Source of the DNA: Stenotrophomonas sp. HITSZ_GD
GTDB lineage: Bacteria > Pseudomonadota > Gammaproteobacteria > Xanthomonadales > Xanthomonadaceae
DNA: 64,000 nt
NCBI RefSeq assembly: GCF_029543105.1
Contig: NZ_JARQXB010000014.1
Location: 22,508 to 86,507 of the forward strand
Reading direction: 5' to 3'
The notes beneath the pieces are model-generated. The model had not been told where the DNA came from. It searched no databases and saw nothing but the letters and a program-made list of their open reading frames with translations. Position numbers and translations under genes: made by a program. Shown here piece by piece: positions 28,292 to 36,426 of this stretch. Every line of letters starts with the position of its first letter. Positions within the stretch are counted from its first letter, which is position 1.

Positions 28292-29392
28292 GTGGCTGCT
28301 AAAAAACCTGCAAAGAAGGCCGTCAAGGCCGCCAAGAAAACCGCCAAGCCTGTTGTGAAGAAGGCAGCGGCCAAGACCGCCGCCAAGCCGGTCGCCAAGG
28401 CCGCCAAGACGGCGGCCAAGAAGCCGGTGGCGAAGGCTGCCGCCAAGAAGGCCGTCGCCAAGAAGGCGGCCCCTGCAAAGAAGGCCGTGCCCGCCGCCAA
28501 GAAGGCAGCGCCGGCCAAGACGCCCGTGAAAAAGACGGCCGCCAAGCCCGCCCCCAAGCCGGTGGCGAAGAAGGCGGCCCCTGCGCCGGCCCCGAAGGCG
28601 CCGGCCAAGCCGGTGGCCCAGGCCGCCGCCAAGCCCGCACCCAAGACCGTTGCAAAAACCCCCGCACCGAAGCCGGCCGCCAAGCCGGTGCCGGCCAAGA
28701 CTGTTCCGGTCAAACCTGCGCCCCAGGCCGCCCCCGCCCCCGCCCCGAAGGCGGCCCCGGCGAAGCCGGCCGTGGCAACGGCGCCGACCCCGCAATCCAA
28801 GAATCCCGTGCCCGTTTCGAAATCTTCAGCAAAAACCCCCACCAAGACCGAATCCCCGGCCAAGCCGTCGGCGACCCGTCCGACCGGCAAGGTCGCCGTG
28901 GCCGTCGTGTCGCGCGCGCCGAGCCCGGCACCGCGTACCAAGTTCAAGGTCGTCGAATACACCACCGATGAGGTGACCGGCCGCCCGATCCTCCCGAAGG
29001 GCTACAAGCCCGCCGCGGACGAGGAGTACATGAGCCCGCTGCAGCAGGAGTACTTCCGCCAGCGCCTGCAGCAGTGGCGCAACGACCTGGTCGAAGAATC
29101 CAAGCAGACCATCGAGAACCTGCGCGAGGAAGTGCGTGACATCGGCGACGAGGCCGAGCGCGCGACCCGCGAGACCGAGAACTCGCTGGAACTGCGTACC
29201 CGCGACCGCTACCGCAAGCTGATCGGCAAGATCGACAGCACCCTCAAGCGGCTGGAAGCCGGTGACTACGGCTACTGCGTGGACACGGGCGAGGAGATCG
29301 GCCTGGAGCGCCTGGAAGCGCGCCTCACCGCCGAGCGCACGATCGACGCGCAGGAACGCTGGGAGCACATGCAGAAGCAGCAGGGCGACTGA
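28292..29392 (+). CDS. dksA: DksA-family RNA polymerase-binding protein with histone-H1-like N-terminus
   Basis: 366 residues. The first ~215 are Ala/Lys/Pro repeats (AAKKPAKKAVKAAKKTAKPV onward), like the basic tail of bacterial histone-H1 homologues, and probably bind nucleic acid. Residues ~216-366 are DksA: coiled coil QRLQQWRNDLVEESKQTIEN, tip acids Asp283 and Asp286 (VRDIGDEAE) that enter the RNA polymerase secondary channel, and a C-terminal globule YGYCVDTGEEIGLERLEARL. Only one Cys (about 329) remains where classical DksA has four zinc Cys, as in zinc-independent DksA2-type proteins. It should mediate ppGpp-dependent transcription control. GTG start; own promoter and terminator. The long tail is known from xanthomonads. 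Confidence 0.9.
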   Translation: MAAKKPAKKAVKAAKKTAKPVVKKAAAKTAAKPVAKAAKTAAKKPVAKAAAKKAVAKKAAPAKKAVPAAKKAAPAKTPVKKTAAKPAPKPVAKKAAPAPAPKAPAKPVAQAAAKPAPKTVAKTPAPKPAAKPVPAKTVPVKPAPQAAPAPAPKAAPAKPAVATAPTPQSKNPVPVSKSSAKTPTKTESPAKPSATRPTGKVAVAVVSRAPSPAPRTKFKVVEYTTDEVTGRPILPKGYKPAADEEYMSPLQQEYFRQRLQQWRNDLVEESKQTIENLREEVRDIGDEAERATRETENSLELRTRDRYRKLIGKIDSTLKRLEAGDYGYCVDTGEEIGLERLEARLTAERTIDAQERWEHMQKQQGD

Positions 29393-30710
29393 CGCCAAGC
29401 AGCCCAAGCAAACGAAAACCCGCCGAAAGGCGGGTTTTTTCATGCAAAGAAGCAGCCGAACGAAAGTGAACTTGATGCCAGGTGGCCTTCGGCGCCTTGA
29501 GCGCGGTGACGCCCACCACGCACATCGTCACGAAGCCGCCCAGCACGACCGCCGGCACCAGCCCGATGAGCCGCGCCATCGTTCCATCGTAGAAGGCGCC
29601 CAACTCGTTGGAAGACCCGATGAAGATGCCGTTGATGGCCGACACTCGCCCGCGCATCTCGTCCGGGGTCGCCAACTGCAGGATCGTCGAGCGCACCACC
29701 ACCGAGACGCCATCGCACATCCCGTAGACCAGCAGGATCGCCGCCGACAGCCAGAAATGCCGCGACAGCCCGAACGCGATCGTGCACAACCCGAAGCCCG
29801 CCACCGCGAACAGCAGTACCCGTCCCGCGTTGCGCTGCAACGGCCGCCGCGCCAGCCACACCCCGACCAGGATCGAGCCCAGGGCCGGCGCCCCGCGCAG
29901 GATGCCCAGCCCTTCCGGCCCGTAATGCAGGATGTCGTGGATGAAGGCCGGCAGCATCGAGACCGCCCCGCCCAGCAGCACCGAGAACATGTCCAGCGCC
30001 ATCGCCCCGAGCATGATCTGGTTGGAGAACACGAACCGCGCCCCCTCGGCGATGCTGCGGAAAATCGGCGCGCGTCCCGCCGTGCTCACGGGCTCCTCCA
30101 CGCGCAGTGCCAGCAGCGCCGTCATCGCCACCAGCGCGATCACCGCCGCCGTCGCATACGCCAGCCCCTTGCCGCCCCAGCCGACCAGCACGCCGCCCAG
30201 CGCCGGGCCGATCACCATGCCCGTCTGGAACACCACGCTGCCCACGCTGGCCCCGCGCGCATACGCCTCGCGCGGCAGCGTGCGCGCGAACAGCGCGTTG
30301 TACACCGGCGACAGGAACGAACGCGCCGCGCCGGTCAGCGCGATGGCGCCGTAAATCGGCCACACGCCCCTGACCGGCAGCCAGCCCTTCGCCACCGCCA
30401 TCAGCACGCCGGCCGTGGCGACCAGCCCGAGCGTGGCGATCGCCCCGAGGCGACGCCGCGGCAGGTGGTCCACCAGGTAGCCGGCGAACGGCGCGATGCA
30501 GAAGAACGGCAGGATTTCCGCCAGCCCCACCAGCCCCAGCGAGAACGGATTGCGGGTGATCTCGTAGATGTGCCAGCCCACCGTCACCGCCACGATCTGG
30601 TAGGACAGCATCGCGCAGATGCGGTAGGCCAGCACCAGCGCGAAGCCCGGATGGGCGAGGAGCGTGCGGATGCCCTGGTCGGTGGTCGGCGCCGGGCCCG
30701 GCGCGCTCAC
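29325..30710 (-). CDS. MFS transporter running tail to tail into the DksA-like gene
   Basis: 461-residue predicted major-facilitator protein with about 12 helices. The cytoplasmic loop 2-3 motif reads YLVDHLPRRRLGAIATLGLV, and the loop before helix 5 is ARTLPREAYARGASVGSVVF, as in drug/siderophore (ENTS/MFS_3) exporters. Residues 1-410 look normal. The frame then has no stop (KAPKATWHQVHF...). It reads through the terminator hairpin at 29417-29440 as KTRLSAGFR and continues about 22 codons antisense to the DksA gene before a stop at 29325. The usual family length is near 410-420, so a stop codon has probably been lost. Start overlaps the sufE stop by four bases. Confidence 0.8.
   Translation of the reverse strand: MSAPGPAPTTDQGIRTLLAHPGFALVLAYRICAMLSYQIVAVTVGWHIYEITRNPFSLGLVGLAEILPFFCIAPFAGYLVDHLPRRRLGAIATLGLVATAGVLMAVAKGWLPVRGVWPIYGAIALTGAARSFLSPVYNALFARTLPREAYARGASVGSVVFQTGMVIGPALGGVLVGWGGKGLAYATAAVIALVAMTALLALRVEEPVSTAGRAPIFRSIAEGARFVFSNQIMLGAMALDMFSVLLGGAVSMLPAFIHDILHYGPEGLGILRGAPALGSILVGVWLARRPLQRNAGRVLLFAVAGFGLCTIAFGLSRHFWLSAAILLVYGMCDGVSVVVRSTILQLATPDEMRGRVSAINGIFIGSSNELGAFYDGTMARLIGLVPAVVLGGFVTMCVVGVTALKAPKATWHQVHFRSAASLHEKTRLSAGFRLLGLLGVSRPAASACAPSVPARRSCARR
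29417..29440. terminator. Rho-independent terminator (bidirectional) after the DksA-like gene
   Basis: Stem AACCCGCC-GAAA-GGCGGGTT followed by TTTT on the plus strand; the reverse strand also ends in a T-rich run (TTTTCGTTT). It ends the DksA-like transcript. On the reverse strand it lies inside the MFS reading frame. Confidence 0.9.
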
Positions 30711-31144
30711 TGCTGCGCCTTCGCGGTCTCGCGGATGAAGGCCAGCATCGCCGCCACGCCGTTGCTGCGCGTGGGCGACAAGTGCCGCGACAGGCCGATA
30801 TCGCCGATGTAGGTCGGCTCGGTGGCCAGAATCTCCTGTGCGCTGCGCCCGGAATAGACCCGCAGCGCCAGGTAGATCAGGCCCGAGACGATCGCCGAAT
30901 CACTGACGGCGTGGAAATCCAGCCGCTGCGCGTTGCCCTCCGGCACGATCCACACCATCGACTGGCAGCCGTGCAGGCGGTGTTCCTCGGATTTCCATTC
31001 CTCCGGGAACGGCGGCAGCTTGCGGCCAAGGTCGATCAGGTACTGGTAACGCTCGGACCAGTCGCCGAAGAAGGAGAACTCCTCGGCGATGGCCGCCTGG
31101 GCCTCGGCGGCGGTGGGTTCGAGCGGGAACGGGGTGTCTGTCAT
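30707..31144 (-). CDS. sufE: SufE-type cysteine desulfuration protein
   Basis: 145-residue SufE/CsdE-family protein. The sulfur-accepting Cys lies in EEHRLHGCQSMVWIVPEGN. Other family segments are IAEEFSFFGDWSERYQYLID and ADS-like SDSAIVSGLIYLALRVYSGR, then LSRHLSPTRSNGVAAML. It takes sulfur from a cysteine desulfurase for iron-sulfur assembly in the cytosol. No suf genes adjoin it. ATG at 31144 lies 53 bp after cysS; the end overlaps the MFS start (ATGA). Confidence 0.93.
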   Translation of the reverse strand: MTDTPFPLEPTAAEAQAAIAEEFSFFGDWSERYQYLIDLGRKLPPFPEEWKSEEHRLHGCQSMVWIVPEGNAQRLDFHAVSDSAIVSGLIYLALRVYSGRSAQEILATEPTYIGDIGLSRHLSPTRSNGVAAMLAFIRETAKAQQ

Positions 31145-31196
31145 GGGGGCGTTCACTGCGCCGCGCCCGCGGGCGCGGCTGGGGGAAGGGCAGGGG

Positions 31197-32576
31197 TCAG
31201 GCGCGCTTGCGCGACCAACGAACCCCCTGCGGCGTGTCTTCCAGCACGATGCCTTCGGCGGCGAGCTGGTCGCGCAGCGCGTCGGCACGGGCGAAATCGC
31301 GGGCCTTCTTGGCGTCGCCGCGCGCGTCGACCAGCGCCTGGATGCGCGCATCCTCGTCGGCGTCCAGCGCGGTGGCGCCGAACCATTGCGCCGGCGCCTG
31401 CTGCAGCAGGCCCAGCGCCAGGCCGGCGCCGAGCAGTTCGCGCTTCAGCCGGGTGCGGTCTTCTGCGGTGGTCGCCTTGCGTGCCTCGCCGGCGATGCGT
31501 GCCAGTTCGGCCAGCGCCAGCGGCGTGTTGAGGTCGTCGTCCAGCGCGTCCTCGATCGCCTGCGGAATCTGCGCCGCCGCGTCCACCTCGGCCAGCTCGC
31601 GCAACGTGCCGTACAACCGGTCCAGCGTGCGGATCGACTGCTCGATCAGCGCATCGGACCAGTCCAGCGGCTGGCGGTAGTGCGCCGACAACAGCGCGTA
31701 GCGCAGCGCCTCGGGCGGGTACTTGCGCACCAGGTCGTGCACGCGCTCGATGTTGCCCAGCGACTTGCTCATCTTGGCGCCGCCGAAGTTGAGCATGCCG
31801 TTGTGCAGCCAGAACCGCGCGAAGGTCGCGCCGCCATGGGCGCACTCGCTCTGCGCGATCTCGTTCTCGTGGTGCGGGAACTGCAGGTCCACGCCGCCGG
31901 CGTGGATGTCGATGGTTTCGCCCAGGTGGGCGGCGGCCATCGCCGAGCATTCGATATGCCAGCCCGGGCGGCCGCGGCCCCAGGGCGAGTCCCAGCCGGG
32001 CAGGTCGTCGCTGGATGGCTTCCACAGCACGAAGTCGCCGGCGTCCCGCTTGTAGGGCGCCACTTCCACGCGGGCGCCGGCCAGCATCTCGTCCGGATCG
32101 CGGCGCGAAAGCTTGCCGTAACCCTCGAACGTGCCGACCGCGAACAGCACATGGCCCTCGGCGGCGTAGGCGTGGCCGCTGTCGATCAGGCGCTGGATCA
32201 TCGCCACGATCTGCGGGATATGCGCGGTGGCTTCCGGCTCCAGGTCCGGCGGGGCCACGCCCAGGGCCGCCATGTCCTCGCGGTAGGCGGCGGCGAAGCG
32301 GTCGGTGATGGCCGAGATCGGCACGCCCTGGTCGCGGGCGGCCTGGTTGATCTTGTCGTCGACGTCGGTGATGTTGCGCGCGTAGCGCAGCGCGCCATGG
32401 CGCCGGCGCAGCAGGGCGGCGAGCACGCCGAACACCACCGGGCCACGGGCGTTGCCGATGTGGACGTAGTTGTAGACGGTGGGGCCGCACACATACATCG
32501 TGGGGCCGGCGGCGGGGTCGAGGGGCGCGAACGGTTCGACCCGCCGCGTCAGGTTGTTGTGGAGGCGCAGGCTCAT
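31197..32576 (-). CDS. cysS: Cysteinyl-tRNA synthetase
   Basis: 459 residues from ATG 32576 (an in-frame ATG at 32582 would add two). Class I synthetase: HIGH-like box [21 protein letters not shown] box [10 protein letters not shown], and the zinc site with Cys in [16 protein letters not shown] after HIECS, and HxxE in [15 protein letters not shown] domain ~340-459. Charges tRNA-Cys in the cytosol. First of a likely cysS-sufE-MFS unit, linking cysteine use with sulfur transfer. No clear Shine-Dalgarno before either start. Confidence 0.95.
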   Translation of the reverse strand: MSLRLHNNLTRRVEPFAPLDPAAGPTMYVCGPTVYNYVHIGNARGPVVFGVLAALLRRRHGALRYARNITDVDDKINQAARDQGVPISAITDRFAAAYREDMAALGVAPPDLEPEATAHIPQIVAMIQRLIDSGHAYAAEGHVLFAVGTFEGYGKLSRRDPDEMLAGARVEVAPYKRDAGDFVLWKPSSDDLPGWDSPWGRGRPGWHIECSAMAAAHLGETIDIHAGGVDLQFPHHENEIAQSECAHGGATFARFWLHNGMLNFGGAKMSKSLGNIERVHDLVRKYPPEALRYALLSAHYRQPLDWSDALIEQSIRTLDRLYGTLRELAEVDAAAQIPQAIEDALDDDLNTPLALAELARIAGEARKATTAEDRTRLKRELLGAGLALGLLQQAPAQWFGATALDADEDARIQALVDARGDAKKARDFARADALRDQLAAEGIVLEDTPQGVRWSRKRA

Positions 32577-32730
32577 CGGCATCGGGGGTAGGTAAGCCGT
32601 TGGATTCTAGCGCCACGGGCGCGTGGGCGGGGCGCGGCACGCCCATTCGCCGCCGGATGGGTTATGTTCAGCCGCCGGGCCGGCGAGGTCCATACACTTG
32701 CCCATACGCTTTCGAAGCCCGCCGGTGCTG

Positions 32731-33258
32731 ATGCGCTTCCCGTTCCTGCCACCATTGATCTGCCTTCTGGGCTGGCACGCCGTGCCGGCGTGGGCGGCGG
32801 ATCCCGAGGCCGATGCCCGCAACCGGGTGGTCGTGGTGGAAAACGTCAAGCTCGACTACGCCCAGGTGCTCAACGTGGAGCCGGTCTACCAGACGCTGCG
32901 CGCCACGCGCACGGAAGAGCAGTGCGATCCGGCGCCGGCCGGCGAGCCGCAGGGAGCGGGCGGCGCCGATGCGGCGCAGGAAGGCCGCATCTCCAAGATG
33001 ATGGACTCGGTGAAAGACATCTTCAGCCGTCGCCACGACACGGTGGTGCCGCCGCCCGCACCGACCAGCACACGCCGCAATTGCCGCATCGTCGAGGTTG
33101 GCCGCGAGTTCCGCCGGCCGATCGCCTATGACGTGGATTACGTCTACAAGGGCACCAAGTACCGCTCGCGGTTGCCGGAGGATCCGGGCAACCGGCTGCG
33201 GATCCGGGTGTCGGTGACGCCCTATATCCCCGATGCGGTGGTGCAGCCGCCGCGCTGA
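32731..33258 (+). CDS. Exported protein related to glycine-zipper 2TM antigens but without the zipper
   Basis: 175 residues. Signal peptide MRFPFLPPLICLLGWHAVPA with a cut after AWA. The mature part has DYAQVLNVEPVYQTLRA and, after a disordered stretch, RRNCRIVEVGREFRRPIAYD then VDYVYKGTKYRSRLPEDPGN and RIRVSVTPY. The VxPVY plus YDVxYxYxGxxYxxRxxxDPG arrangement is that of surface-antigen or Rickettsia-17-kDa-type proteins, but the Gly-rich membrane-spanning segment normally between them is missing; a charged stretch (GRISKMMDSVKDIFSRRHD) is there instead. Function unknown, periplasmic or outer-membrane-associated by inference. It stands alone, divergent from cysS. Confidence 0.7.
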   Translation: MRFPFLPPLICLLGWHAVPAWAADPEADARNRVVVVENVKLDYAQVLNVEPVYQTLRATRTEEQCDPAPAGEPQGAGGADAAQEGRISKMMDSVKDIFSRRHDTVVPPPAPTSTRRNCRIVEVGREFRRPIAYDVDYVYKGTKYRSRLPEDPGNRLRIRVSVTPYIPDAVVQPPR

Positions 33259-33299
33259 GGCTTTGGCTTTGTCACCTCGCCCGACGGGTCATCGGCGGC

Positions 33300-33407
33300 G
33301 CCCGGGGGCCATGCCCTGGCGGGGGACGCCAAGAGCCGCATCCATGCGGGGCTCGTCAGGCGACATCCATGTCGCCCGGGGCCCCCGCCAGGGCATGGCC
33401 CCCGGGC
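33300..33407. repeat. Long-stem intergenic dyad element, GC-rich variant
   Basis: Arms 33300-33326 and 33381-33407 are inverted complements at 26 of 27 positions (GCCCGGGGGCCATGCCCTGG...). The loop contains GGCGACAT-CC-ATGTCGCC (33359-33376), the same inner hairpin as the copy at 13951-14058, and a CATCCATG-containing core. It fills much of the 461-bp gap 33259-33719. The rest of that gap holds an AT-rich palindrome GAAAAT-CAA-ATTTTC (33434-33448), a short leader ORF and a terminator hairpin. Confidence 0.85.
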
Positions 33408-33433
33408 ACCTTCCAGATTCTGCGCGTCGGATC

Positions 33434-33448
33434 GAAAATCAAATTTTC
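33434..33448. promoter_or_regulatory. AT-rich palindrome upstream of the arginine cluster (possible operator)
   Basis: GAAAAT-CAA-ATTTTC, a perfect 6+6 inverted repeat in otherwise GC-rich DNA, about 110 bp before the candidate leader ORF. It does not match the classical ArgR box (TGAAT/ATTCA halves). No regulator can be assigned. Confidence 0.35.
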
Positions 33449-33545
33449 CGCGCTTGCACCCCCGGTTCACGCGTGCGACCATGCGCGTCTTATGCAAGCA
33501 AACGACGCTCAGCTCGGCACCAGCGCAGCCCGGATGGCCTCCGGC

Positions 33546-33593
33546 ATGACCTCGCGCGCGCGCCGACCGGAACCCCACATTCTCGCTGGGTAA
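33546..33593 (+). CDS. Candidate arginine leader peptide
   Basis: Fifteen codons, MTSRARRPEPHILAG, ending TAA at 33591-33593. Three Arg codons (CGC, CGC and the rare CGA) cluster at codons 4-7. In-frame upstream ATGs at 33534 and 33492 could lengthen it. Ribosome site is weak (GGATGG). Its importance lies in the next element: the stop codon overlaps a 7-base segment able to disrupt the terminator just downstream. Coding status is unproven. Confidence 0.35.
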   Translation: MTSRARRPEPHILAG

Positions 33594-33646
33594 ACCGGAG
33601 CGTCGTGCTGTCCGTTCTGAAAACCCAGCCTGAGGCTGGGTTTTTT
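33585..33646 (+). promoter_or_regulatory. Candidate transcription attenuator of the arginine cluster
   Basis: A rho-independent terminator (AACCCAGCC-TGA-GGCTGGGTT followed by TTTTT, 33622-33646) lies 74 bp before argF'. The segment GCTGGGT (33585-33591), overlapping the leader-ORF stop codon, is an exact complement of ACCCAGC (33623-33629) in the terminator's 5' arm, so an antiterminator can form. The same segment can also pair with ACCCC just upstream (33572-33576). A ribosome stalled at the Arg codons would leave it free (read-through); one reaching the stop would cover it (termination). Alternatively the hairpin only ends the transcript from 32731-33258. Confidence 0.45.
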
Positions 33647-33719
33647 CGTTTCCGCATCCTGAAAAGTTTCACCCGCAAGATTTCATCCCACCTGCAAGCC
33701 CGCCGCAAAGGATCGATCG

Positions 33720-34730
33720 ATGTCCCTCAAGCACTTCCTGAACACCCAGGATTGGCGCCGCGCCGAAATCGACGCATTGCTGACCCAGGCCGCGCTGTTC
33801 AAACGCAACAAGCTGGGTGACGAGCTCAAGGGCAAGTCGATCGCGCTGGTGTTCTTCAATCCGTCCATGCGCACCCGCACCAGCTTCGAGCTGGGCGCGT
33901 TCCAGCTGGGCGGCCACGCGGTGGTGCTGCAGCCGGGCAAGGATGCGTGGCCGATCGAGTTCAACCTCGGCACGGTGATGGATGGCGATACCGAGGAGCA
34001 CATCGCCGAGGTGGCGCGCGTGCTGGGCCGCTACGTGGACCTGATCGGCGTGCGCGCATTCCCGAAGTTCGTGGACTGGGCCTACGACCGCGAGGACATC
34101 GTGCTCAAGTCGTTCGCCAAGTATTCGCCGGTGCCGGTCATCAACATGGAGACCATCACCCATCCGTGCCAGGAACTGGCCCACGCGATGGCGCTGCAGG
34201 AGCACTTCGGCACCGCCGACCTGCGCGGCAAGAAGTACGTGCTCACCTGGACCTACCACCCCAAGCCGCTGAACACCGCCGTGGCGAACTCGGCGCTGAC
34301 CATCGCCACGCGCATGGGCATGGACGTCACCCTGCTGTGCCCGACGCCGGACTACATCCTCGATGAGCGCTACATGGGCTGGGCCGAGCAGAATGTCGCC
34401 GAGAGCGGCGGCTCGCTCACCGTCAGCCACGATATCGAAAGCGCCTACCGCGGCGCGGACGTGGTGTACGCCAAGAGCTGGGGCGCGCTGCCGTTCTTCG
34501 GCAACTGGGAACCGGAAAAGCCCATCCGCGACCAGTACAAGCACTTCATCGTGGACGAAGCCAAGATGGCGCTCACGAACAACGGCGTCTTCAGCCACTG
34601 CCTGCCGCTGCGCCGCAACGTCAAGGCGACCGACGCGGTGATGGATTCGCCCAACTGCATCGCCATCGACGAAGCCGAGAACCGCCTGCACGTGCAGAAG
34701 GCGGTCATGGCCGCACTGATCTCCCAGTAA
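33720..34730 (+). CDS. argF': N-acetylornithine carbamoyltransferase
   Basis: 336-residue AOTCase that carbamoylates N-acetylornithine to N-acetylcitrulline, the variant arginine route of xanthomonads. Carbamoyl-phosphate loop FFNPSMRTRTSFELG (the STRTR equivalent), substrate residues Trp77 and Glu92 (Glu92 selects acetyl over succinyl substrates), MRT/HPCQELA motif near 148-153, HCLPLRR and Lys302, which is carboxylated in the X. campestris enzyme. All occupy the same numbers as in that enzyme. First structural gene of the cluster; possible attenuator upstream. True ornithine carbamoyltransferase is ruled out by these residues. Confidence 0.96.
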   Translation: MSLKHFLNTQDWRRAEIDALLTQAALFKRNKLGDELKGKSIALVFFNPSMRTRTSFELGAFQLGGHAVVLQPGKDAWPIEFNLGTVMDGDTEEHIAEVARVLGRYVDLIGVRAFPKFVDWAYDREDIVLKSFAKYSPVPVINMETITHPCQELAHAMALQEHFGTADLRGKKYVLTWTYHPKPLNTAVANSALTIATRMGMDVTLLCPTPDYILDERYMGWAEQNVAESGGSLTVSHDIESAYRGADVVYAKSWGALPFFGNWEPEKPIRDQYKHFIVDEAKMALTNNGVFSHCLPLRRNVKATDAVMDSPNCIAIDEAENRLHVQKAVMAALISQ

Positions 34731-34766
34731 TTCCCGCCCACTTATCCCGCATCCCGGAACTCCCCC

Positions 34767-35960
34767 ATGAGCAAGAAAGACATCGTCCTCGCCTTCTCCG
34801 GCGGCCTCGACACCAGCTTCTGCATCCCGTACCTGCAGGAGCAGGGCTACGCCGTCCACACCGTGTTCGCCGATACCGGCGGCGTGGATGACGAGGAACG
34901 CGATTTCATCGAGAAGCGCGCCGCCGAGCTCGGCGCGGCCAGCCACGTCACCGTCGATGGCGGCCCGGCGATCTGGGAAGGCTTCGTCAAGCCGTTCGTG
35001 TGGGCCGGCGAGGGCTACCAGGGCCAGTATCCGCTGCTGGTGTCCGACCGCTACCTCATCGTCGACGCCGCGCTCAAGCGCGCCGCCGAACTGGGCACCA
35101 ACATCATCGCCCACGGCTGCACCGGCATGGGCAACGACCAGGTCCGCTTCGACCTGGCGGTGAAGGCGCAGGGCGATTACCAGATCGTGGCGCCGATCCG
35201 CGAGATCCAGAAGGAACACACCCAGACCCGCGCCTACGAGCAGAAGTACCTGGAAGAGCGCGGCTTCGGCGTGCGCGCCAAGCAGAAGAGCTACACCATC
35301 AACGAGAACCTGCTGGGCGTGACGATGTCCGGCGGCGAGATCGACAAGTGGGAAGCCCCGGGCGAAGGCGCGCGCGGCTGGTGCGCGCCGCGCAGCGCGT
35401 GGCCGACCGAGGCGCTGACCGTCACCTTGAAGTTCGTCGAGGGCGAGGCGGTGGAGCTGGACGGCAAGCCGCTGCCGGGCGCGCAGATCCTGGCCCGACT
35501 CAACAAGCTGTTCGCGCAGTATGGCGTAGGCCGCGGCGTGTACACCGGCGACACCGTGATCGGCCTGAAGGGCCGCATCGTGTTCGAGGCGCCGGGCCTG
35601 ATCTCGCTGCTGGCCGCGCACCGCGCGCTGGAGGACACCGTGCTGACCAAGCAGCAGAACCGCTTCAAGCCGGACGTGGCGCGCAAGTGGGTCGAGCTGG
35701 TGTACGAAGGCTTCTACCACGACCCGCTCAAGACCGACCTGGAGGCCTTCCTGAAGTCCTCGCAGTCCAAGGTCACCGGCGAGGTGGTGCTGGAAACCCG
35801 CGGTGGCCGCGTCGACGCGGTGGCCGTGCGTTCGCCGCACATCCTCAACGCCAAGGGCGCCACCTACGCGCAATCGGCCGACTGGGGCGTGGAAGAGGCC
35901 GAGGGCTTCATCAAGCTGTTCGGCATGAGCTCCACGCTGTACGCCCAGGTCAACCGCTGA
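34767..35960 (+). CDS. argG: Argininosuccinate synthase
   Basis: 397 residues. ATP-PPi P-loop [20 protein letters not shown] at the N-terminus; citrulline/aspartate region [20 protein letters not shown]. Catalyses ATP-dependent joining of citrulline and aspartate. A distinctive segment, [20 protein letters not shown], and length a little under 400 fit the type found in the Xanthomonadaceae cluster. It begins 36 bp after argF'. Citrulline comes from the deacetylase encoded two genes downstream (argE'). Confidence 0.95.
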   Translation: MSKKDIVLAFSGGLDTSFCIPYLQEQGYAVHTVFADTGGVDDEERDFIEKRAAELGAASHVTVDGGPAIWEGFVKPFVWAGEGYQGQYPLLVSDRYLIVDAALKRAAELGTNIIAHGCTGMGNDQVRFDLAVKAQGDYQIVAPIREIQKEHTQTRAYEQKYLEERGFGVRAKQKSYTINENLLGVTMSGGEIDKWEAPGEGARGWCAPRSAWPTEALTVTLKFVEGEAVELDGKPLPGAQILARLNKLFAQYGVGRGVYTGDTVIGLKGRIVFEAPGLISLLAAHRALEDTVLTKQQNRFKPDVARKWVELVYEGFYHDPLKTDLEAFLKSSQSKVTGEVVLETRGGRVDAVAVRSPHILNAKGATYAQSADWGVEEAEGFIKLFGMSSTLYAQVNR

Positions 35961-35970
35961 GGCCATCGGC

Positions 35971-36408
35971 ATGGGCGAGCTGCGCGTCAGCACCGACAAG
36001 GGGGAGCTCGATCTGCCCCTGATCCATCGTTTCCTGTCGACCGAGGCCTATTGGAGCCACGGCATTCCGCAGGACACGGTGGCGCGGGCGATCGCCGGCT
36101 CGCTGTGCTTCGGCGGCTACGTCGAGGGTGAAGGGCAGGTGGCGTTCGCGCGGGTGATTTCCGACTTCGCCACCTTCGCCTATCTCGCCGATGTCTTCGT
36201 GCTGCCGGCGCATCGGGGCCAGGGTTACTCCAAGCAGCTGATGGATGCGGTGTTCGCCCATCCGCAGCTGCAAGGCCTGCGCCGCTTCATGCTCGCCACC
36301 TCGGACGCGCACGGCCTGTACGCGCGGTACGGCTTCACCGCGCCGGCCCGCCCGGACCGGCTGATGGAAGTCGTCCGCCCGGACATCTACACCGCTTCGG
36401 CGGCCTGA
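35971..36408 (+). CDS. GNAT-family acetyltransferase within the arginine cluster
   Basis: 145 residues. Acetyl-CoA loop VFVLPAHRGQGYSKQLMDAV (the R-x-x-G-x-G/A type) and C-terminal YARYGFTAPARPDRLMEV, typical of small GNAT enzymes. The N-terminal part (STEAYWSHGIPQDTVARAIA) is shared with a common 'YitH/ElaA-like' subgroup whose substrates are unknown. It lies 11 bp after argG and 18 bp before argE', so it is co-transcribed. Being in a pathway built on acetylated intermediates it might act on an arginine precursor, but nothing in the sequence shows this. Confidence 0.88.
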   Translation: MGELRVSTDKGELDLPLIHRFLSTEAYWSHGIPQDTVARAIAGSLCFGGYVEGEGQVAFARVISDFATFAYLADVFVLPAHRGQGYSKQLMDAVFAHPQLQGLRRFMLATSDAHGLYARYGFTAPARPDRLMEVVRPDIYTASAA

Positions 36409-36426
36409 CCCGTTTCCAAGATACCG

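Noticed and set aside
33434..33448. ArgR box
   Set aside because: GAAAAT-CAA-ATTTTC lacks the TGAAT/ATTCA halves of ArgR operators; recorded only as an unassigned palindrome.
33621..33646. Hairpin as plain terminator of the upstream exported-protein gene
   Set aside because: Not excluded. It is 363 bp after that gene, with the repeat between, and is only 74 bp before argF'; the alternative pairing favours attenuation, so it is kept as a candidate only.
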